Below are positions 62,101 to 64,000 of a DNA stretch of 64,000 nt, piece after piece. Numbering within the stretch: position 1 is the first letter of the stretch; every line of letters begins with the position of its first letter. Source of the stretch: Diplosphaera chodatii. Lineage: Eukaryota; Chlorophyta; Trebouxiophyceae; Prasiolales; Stichococcaceae. Below the pieces are notes generated by a model. The model was not told the DNA's origin, ran no database searches, and worked only from the letters and a program-made list of their open reading frames with translations. The stretch is taken from assembly GCA_032358165.1 (NCBI GenBank), contig JAALGY010000038.1:1612001-1676000 (forward strand). The letters run 5' to 3'. The position numbers were made by a program, and so were the translations under genes.

Positions 62101-64000
62101 AAACCCCCAGCAGACCCATGCATGTTCCTCTGGCTGCGTGTCATTCTGGCGTCCTGTTGCCCTGCTTAGCGCTTGGTGGTGTTGCAGCTATAAGCTACTT
62201 GCAGAGCACTTGCCAAAGCGGGTTGTGCGTCTGGTGTGAGGTGACATTGCGCGTTCTTGCAGGTGCTGCCGGCTACCGGCGCTGCGGTCGCTCCCTGTGT
62301 CATTCAGCCATCTCATTCGCAGCAGGCGGGTCCCAGGCGCAGCCCCTTCACCCCGGTCTCGCCCAACGCTCGTCAGGTGATCTGTGGTCGGATCTTCGTC
62401 TTGTTTCAACCCTCACTCATCAGCACCCCACCGTCAGGTCAAGGGTGGGGTGGCAGCTGCATGCTTTCTGTGCATGTTGCAGTCACGCACTCTGGCACAC
62501 ACCAGGGGCAGGTTCAGGCTGTATGCCACTGTCCGTCGGGGGGTTTTTCAAATCAAGGGACATTGTGTTATTGAGATATGACAGGGGACAAGAAGCAGTG
62601 GCAGTGGCGCGTCGGCACGCAGGAACACCCCGACTGCATCTGGTGCGCCAAAATCGGCGGAGGGCAGCCGCCTGCTGCGACTGGCGTCCGCAGAGGCGCC
62701 AGTGACTCAGCAAAAGGTGCAAATGCCCTTGCCGCTGCTGCAAATGTGTGTCATTACAGCATATGTGGGAGAACATGCATGTTGCAAGGTTCCAGGGTTG
62801 AACAAAAAACAAACAGAACCCATTCGCATGTGTCTGCAGCCACTATGCTGACAGACGCTTCGACAGCTCTGGATGATGGCGTTTGTTGCTTAACCCTACA
62901 GGCTGACTTCCCCCTGTCTGCACGCCAGGGGCGTGCGACTGTGCCGCAGCTGGGAGATGGCAAACCCCGCATTCCGCCTTCGACACCTGCCGGTCGTCTG
63001 GGCAGTCTTCACAAGGTGCGCTGGGACAGGCTGCTCCCCCACAGTAGTCGATTGCACCAAAAGACTTGCAGGTGCCGCAGGCTTGTGATACTGCCCGATT
63101 GCTGGGCCAGCCATGCCCTGCCTGGAGACCTGCACGCGCTTCCCTGTCACAGAGGCTGTCAGTCAGATCACTGACTTGAGCAGGTGGGGGGCCCCGGCAA
63201 GGCTGGCGCCAGCAAGGTCCAGCTGGGCACGCTGGCGATGGCAGACTTCGAGACGCTGCCCACTGCACGGCGTGCGGCTTCCAGATCGAAGGTGGCGCCA
63301 GCACCTTCATGCTGCATTGCATGAACTATAGCACGTGCTCCAGGGTGTAGAGATTTGCAAGCAGTGAGCGCTCGCTGGCCGTTGGCAGGCAGGTTCCGAC
63401 CCCAGGGCCCATCTGACCCTGTAGGTTTGCAGGCAGGCCAACCCTGCTAGGATGCTCTCTTGGCACTAGTGGCTTCCCTGGACTGGTGCTGCGAGTAGTG
63501 TGCAGGGCATGCTGCTATATTCCACTCAGCTCGGCTCAAGCAGCTGCAGGCGTTGGGGTGGCTGCCCCTCGCTGCGCCTTTGCAGTGCTGCAAGCGTCAA
63601 TTCGACTGTGAATGAAGGTTTGCACTGTGCACAGGGCGCAGCAGACGACTCAGCACTGCAGCGCAGTACCCAGCAGCTTGGGACCCAGGCCGCCTCCGCC
63701 CGCAGCGTCGCGCAGCCTAAGGTGTGCTCCGTGCTCTCCTGCATGTCCATGTCTGCGATGTCATGCGCAGGTTTCTGCCTTGCACCTGTTTGGCGCACCG
63801 CAATGGGCAGTCCATCTGGCAGTCCATTCAGCTGCGCCAATGTGTGTTGCACTTCACGACCTCGCATTGCAGGCGAGCATGCCTCCCTGCGTTGCGGCGG
63901 GGGCAGCAAAAGCAGCAGTCCTGCCAGAGGTGGCCAGCGGGGGCCCAGCGGGCCCATCTGGCGGGCTGGCTCCTCCGCGCTTCGGTGGCATGCCGGGTAC
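59189..64000 (+). CDS. AP2-like domain protein, truncated by the right edge of the window
   Basis: Exon 1 (59189-59367) starts MSGDPAQLVRINSENFKWLS. Exon 2 (59573-59758) contains VAHLKGHDVTHAVPCGLTPE and GRFIKVICMGGALFGERDQYG. Exon 3 (59984 to about 60161) reads KYAGVTRERGGTYIAKYES and ends with EAARVANAWMHAD, which resembles an AP2 domain (YRGV, three strands, then an AA..A helix). Phases of these three exons agree. Further segments are about 60400-60600 (LILADLSGGLRTLLQHADTF), about 60780-61085 (Gln/Ala-rich, ending SLEDMRRAKAAISSAG), about 61347-61600 with a likely nuclear signal (PPKRQR), about 61760-61830 (acidic, DQDWDPNDTQ), and low-complexity Ser/Pro segments to the edge. A nuclear DNA-binding role is inferred. 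The AP2 match is weaker than in the left-hand gene. The 3' end lies outside the window. Confidence 0.5.

Noticed and set aside
1..64000. tRNA, rRNA, snRNA, transposon or viral insertions
   Set aside because: I saw no cloverleaf-like sequence with consensus boxes, no reverse transcriptase or transposase motif, no terminal repeats and no viral hallmark gene. A computed scan (tRNAscan-SE, Rfam, repeat search) could still reveal small elements.

Overview
The window is nuclear DNA from a eukaryote, most likely a chlorophyte green alga. A genus cannot be named from this sequence. Coding sequence is GC-rich and split into many short exons (often 60-200 bases). Most introns are about 90-250 bases, usually with GTGAGN-type donors and TGCAG acceptors, and both strands are used. 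The recognisable proteins are eukaryotic housekeeping factors whose closest counterparts known to me are in plants and animals: uS3, EBP2, TRS130/TRAPPC10, WDR7/rabconnectin-3 beta and ERCC6L/PICH. AP2-type domains and a Pro-rich extracellular protein add a plant/algal flavour. I saw no operons, CRISPR arrays, insertion sequences, prophage or RNA genes.

Layout, left to right. (1) 380-4970, +, AP2-domain protein, 5' end unresolved. (2) 5847-14226, +, a very large 30-plus-exon protein of unknown function. (3) 14762-22479, +, a secreted or type I membrane protein with Pro-rich, thrombospondin-1-like, Cys-rich and EGF-like segments. (4) 22897-23679, -, intronless 40S ribosomal protein S3. (5) 24285-31171, +, WDR7 homologue (V-ATPase regulation). 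(6) 31555-37630, +, ERCC6L/PICH-type SNF2 ATPase. (7) 37882-40072, -, Ser/Thr/Gly-rich secreted protein. (8) about 40924-43768, -, F-box-like protein. (9) 44045-55687, +, TRS130/TRAPPC10, with a 77-bp minisatellite inside one intron. (10) 56028-58038, +, EBP2, an rRNA-processing factor. (11) 59189 to the right edge, +, a second AP2-like protein, truncated by the window.

These genes do not form one pathway. They are a normal mosaic of ribosome biogenesis (RPS3, EBP2), endomembrane function (TRS130, WDR7), chromosome maintenance (ERCC6L), cell-surface proteins and putative transcription factors. The less ordinary observations concern gene structure. A 20-nt microexon encodes the ATP-binding loop of ERCC6L. 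Several introns appear to be GC-AG. One intron has been expanded about tenfold by a tandem repeat. Two large proteins (genes 2 and 3) lack an obvious named family.

Exon boundaries were deduced by hand from splice consensus, reading-frame continuity and remembered family conservation. Models for EBP2, ERCC6L, RPS3 and most of gene 2 are frame-consistent. Those for genes 1, 3, 5, 7, 8, 9 and 11 are partly approximate.
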